Shown in pieces: positions 61,575 to 64,000 of a DNA stretch of 64,000 nt. The translations under genes and the position numbers were made by a program. This stretch comes from Thermoflexus sp. (GTDB lineage: Bacteria > Chloroflexota > Anaerolineae > Thermoflexales > Thermoflexaceae): contig JANXBD010000001.1 of the NCBI GenBank assembly GCA_025057635.1, positions 1-64,000 on the forward strand, read 5' to 3'. The notes beneath the pieces are model-generated. The model saw nothing but the letters and a program-made list of their open reading frames with translations. It ran no database searches and was not told where the DNA came from. The stretch's first letter is position 1. Each line of letters starts with the position of its first letter.

Positions 61575-62609
61575 TCAAGAGGGGTTCTCTTGCTTGCGCC
61601 ATGCGGCTAAATCCACAGTAAGGCGGGTAAAGAAGCTGTTTGGAGGGAGCGCTCCGGTGCCGTACTCCATTTCGACCACCCGAGCCCGCAACCGTAGATC
61701 CCGGGTCTCGATTTCGAGGATGGCACCAGGGCTTGCCAACATCAGATCCCCCTTCTGACGCAACCGCGCTTGAAGCCCAGCATCCCGATAAGCATACTCG
61801 CTGGCCAGCACTTTAGTGACTGTCTTGATATCATTCTTATCGAACAGCCAGACTTCAAAAGCAGTAACCTTCGCTGGGTCTCCTACTCCAATGGTCTCTG
61901 AGATGCTGACCCCATATTCACCAAGAAACTCCCCGTTGGGCAGCTCCAGAGCGAACGAGAGGTCAAAATGATCGTCTCCCAGTTTGTAGGTCACCTGATG
62001 CTGGGATAGAGGAGGTAACCAAGTCGCAGGATAAGCTTCTCCGGGAGCCGGTCGTTCAGGGGTGAGGGGCGCCGCTGGCGGACCTTTAGGAGCAGGGGGT
62101 GGAGCCAAACGTCGGGGGAGGGACGTTGAAAATGGACGGCGCAGGAGCCAGAATCCGCCGATACCCACCAGAACCAGCACAGCTAAGCCAATCAGACATG
62201 GGAACAAAATCCCCCCCCTCTGGGCGGGCGCGGGAGGCAAAGGGATCTGCTCCCATACCTCTCCCAATCGCTCCATGGTGTCCCGACGAGCAGGATCGGT
62301 CTCCGTCTGGGCCAACCGGCGAATCTCCCGCGCCGCATCCCGGGGGTTCCATCGCTGTCCTAGCCAGTCAGCGCTGTCCTCTAGGCTTAGGAACCCAGCT
62401 CGGACTGCATCCGCTAACAGGCGCAGGTAATTCTCTCGGTAGTCCACCCGTAGATCCACAGGCGCGGCATCTATCCATTCCACCGGGGCGATGTACCAGC
62501 CGTATATCAGGCCGCTGGCCAATCCGAGCACAAAGGCTACCGATCCGACCACAAGGAACTGACGGTAGGGTCTAAGGAGAATTTCAAGGGCTTGGAGCAG
62601 TATTTTCAC
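61575..62609 (-). CDS. Membrane protein of unknown function
   Basis: 344 aa, N-terminal TM, second TM 'GILFPCLIGLAVLVLVGIGGFWLL', C-terminal soluble domain. Confidence 0.75.
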   Translation of the reverse strand: MKILLQALEILLRPYRQFLVVGSVAFVLGLASGLIYGWYIAPVEWIDAAPVDLRVDYRENYLRLLADAVRAGFLSLEDSADWLGQRWNPRDAAREIRRLAQTETDPARRDTMERLGEVWEQIPLPPAPAQRGGILFPCLIGLAVLVLVGIGGFWLLRRPFSTSLPRRLAPPPAPKGPPAAPLTPERPAPGEAYPATWLPPLSQHQVTYKLGDDHFDLSFALELPNGEFLGEYGVSISETIGVGDPAKVTAFEVWLFDKNDIKTVTKVLASEYAYRDAGLQARLRQKGDLMLASPGAILEIETRDLRLRARVVEMEYGTGALPPNSFFTRLTVDLAAWRKQENPS

Positions 62610-62712
62610 GGCGAACCTCCTTCCTATGTTCTTGGAGCTTCAATTGGATTATGCCCTTAGTGATCGGACAGCGCATGAGCCTTCCGGTCTCCAAGGCCTC
62701 CCGCGTTCAGAT

Positions 62713-63807
62713 TCACCGTACGGGGATCCGTGGATCCCGCGAGGCGCGAGTTAGCACCTCACGCACACCATCGATGTCGATTACCACCATGTCCTCGATC
62801 CGGATGCCCCCCCATCCATGGAGGTAGATCCCAGGCTCGACCGTAAAGACTGCACCGGCCGGGACGGGATCTTCCGAGACGGGCCCGATGAAAGGCCGTT
62901 CATGGATCTCCAATCCGATCCCGTGTCCTAGTCCGTGGCCGAAGGCATCTGCATAGCCTGCCTCTTGAATCACCGCTCGGGCCAGCGCATCGATCTCCTT
63001 GCCAGACATCCCTGCCCGCATATTCCGGATCGCCGCTTCCTGGGCGCGCAGCACGACTTCATATAGCTTCTGGAAGCGGCGGGACATCCGGCCCAGGATG
63101 AAGGTTCGGGTGATATCGGAATGATAGCCATTCACTCGCACGCCAAGGTCTACGATGATCGGCTCCCCAATCTTAAGCCGATGACTGCCCGAAGGATGAT
63201 GGGCCATAGCAGCGTTTGGGCCGGAGGCTACGATGATATCAAAGGCTTCGCGTTCTCCCCCGTGAGTGCGTATGTATCGTTCGGCCAACCAGGCCGCCTC
63301 GCGCTCCGTCATCCCGGGTCGCAGCCGCCGGCGCAAATAGGTCACCGCATCGTCAGCGATCCGCGCTGCCTCCCGCAGGTAATCCAGTTCGTTATCCTTC
63401 TTAACCGCCCGTAGCGTTTCAATCCAGTCCTTAATTGGAATCCATTCGGTATCCGGGGTGGCTTCTTTCCAGGACATCCACTGGTCTACGGTGAGGTGGG
63501 CGCTCTCGAAAGCTGCGCGGCGAGGCGAACCGATCTCAACCAGGAATTCGGGAAGGATCTCTGCGAAGCGACGGCTCGGCAAACGATAGAGGGTGAAATC
63601 GGGCGCTTCGCGAGCTGCTTGTTCCCAATAACGGAAATCGGTTAGGATCCAGGCTCCCGAGCGTGTGATGCAGATTGTCGCCGCAGAGCCGGTAAATCCG
63701 GAGAGATAGCGCACGTTCGGGAGATGGGTGAAGAAAACAGCTTCCAGATTTTCCTCGACTAAGCGGCGACGCACTGCTTCCAAGCGCTCCCGATGCTGGG
63801 TGGCCAT
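62713..63807 (-). CDS. Xaa-Pro peptidase family protein (M24)
   Basis: 'FDIIVASGPNAAMAHHPSG', 'IVDLGVRVNGYHSDITRTF', 'GHGLGHGIGLEIHERPFIG', 'VEPGIYLHGWGGIRIEDMV' metal ligands. Confidence 0.93.
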   Translation of the reverse strand: MATQHRERLEAVRRRLVEENLEAVFFTHLPNVRYLSGFTGSAATICITRSGAWILTDFRYWEQAAREAPDFTLYRLPSRRFAEILPEFLVEIGSPRRAAFESAHLTVDQWMSWKEATPDTEWIPIKDWIETLRAVKKDNELDYLREAARIADDAVTYLRRRLRPGMTEREAAWLAERYIRTHGGEREAFDIIVASGPNAAMAHHPSGSHRLKIGEPIIVDLGVRVNGYHSDITRTFILGRMSRRFQKLYEVVLRAQEAAIRNMRAGMSGKEIDALARAVIQEAGYADAFGHGLGHGIGLEIHERPFIGPVSEDPVPAGAVFTVEPGIYLHGWGGIRIEDMVVIDIDGVREVLTRASRDPRIPVR

Positions 63808-63809
63808 TC

Positions 63810-63843
63810 CGAATGCTCCAGAAATTCGAATGCTCCAGAAATT
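63810..63843. repeat. 17-bp direct tandem repeat x2
   Basis: CGAATGCTCCAGAAATT repeated back-to-back, just upstream of the M24 peptidase start. Confidence 0.85.
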
Positions 63844-64000
63844 GAGAAATCCACTCTGGAATAGCGGATGTTTGATTTTCTATGGTAATAGATTTCTCCC
63901 AGCTAAGCAAGAACCTTTAAGAGGATGGCAAGGTTTTGATCGGCTGATGATTTCATGATTTTTCCCGTTTCTTTATGGCGAACACACGCTAGCACCTCCG

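Overview
The window is a gene-dense, moderately high-GC bacterial chromosome segment, apparently from a Chloroflexota/Thermoflexus-like organism; that lineage guess is an impression from protein style, not from any search. Recognisable blocks are: rpsU; archaeal/eukaryote-type proS; a TPR protein; the cdaA-ybbR (c-di-AMP) pair; asnS, recR, a trans-sulfuration enzyme, ybaB and dnaX; lipA; a cobalamin riboswitch with nrdA-nrdB; a purine operon purL(SLQ fusion)-C-E-F-D-M-N; ubiE; a DUF433/DUF5615 module; acyP with a FecR-like gene; npdG/cofE (F420); tgt; a PEP/pyruvate-binding protein; obgE-nadD; and an arginine cluster argC-B-D-A(short NAGS-like)-G. I found no CRISPR array, tRNA, rRNA or intact transposon. 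The observations most worth a second look are: (1) upstream of argC, a consensus promoter, a 31-codon SD-preceded leader ORF with clustered Arg codons and a PPG motif, and an intrinsic terminator, together forming an attenuator-like layout not in the ORF track; (2) an NrdB with Phe at the radical-Tyr position and Glu as first metal ligand (class Ic hallmarks), whose operon sits behind a B12 riboswitch; (3) a HEPN toxin gene cut by one in-frame TAG next to an intact MNT gene; (4) several decaying genes: a duplicate of the ISYYD-repeat protein, a CaiB-type CoA-transferase and a two-TM protein. Start sites and function calls come from reading the sequence only.
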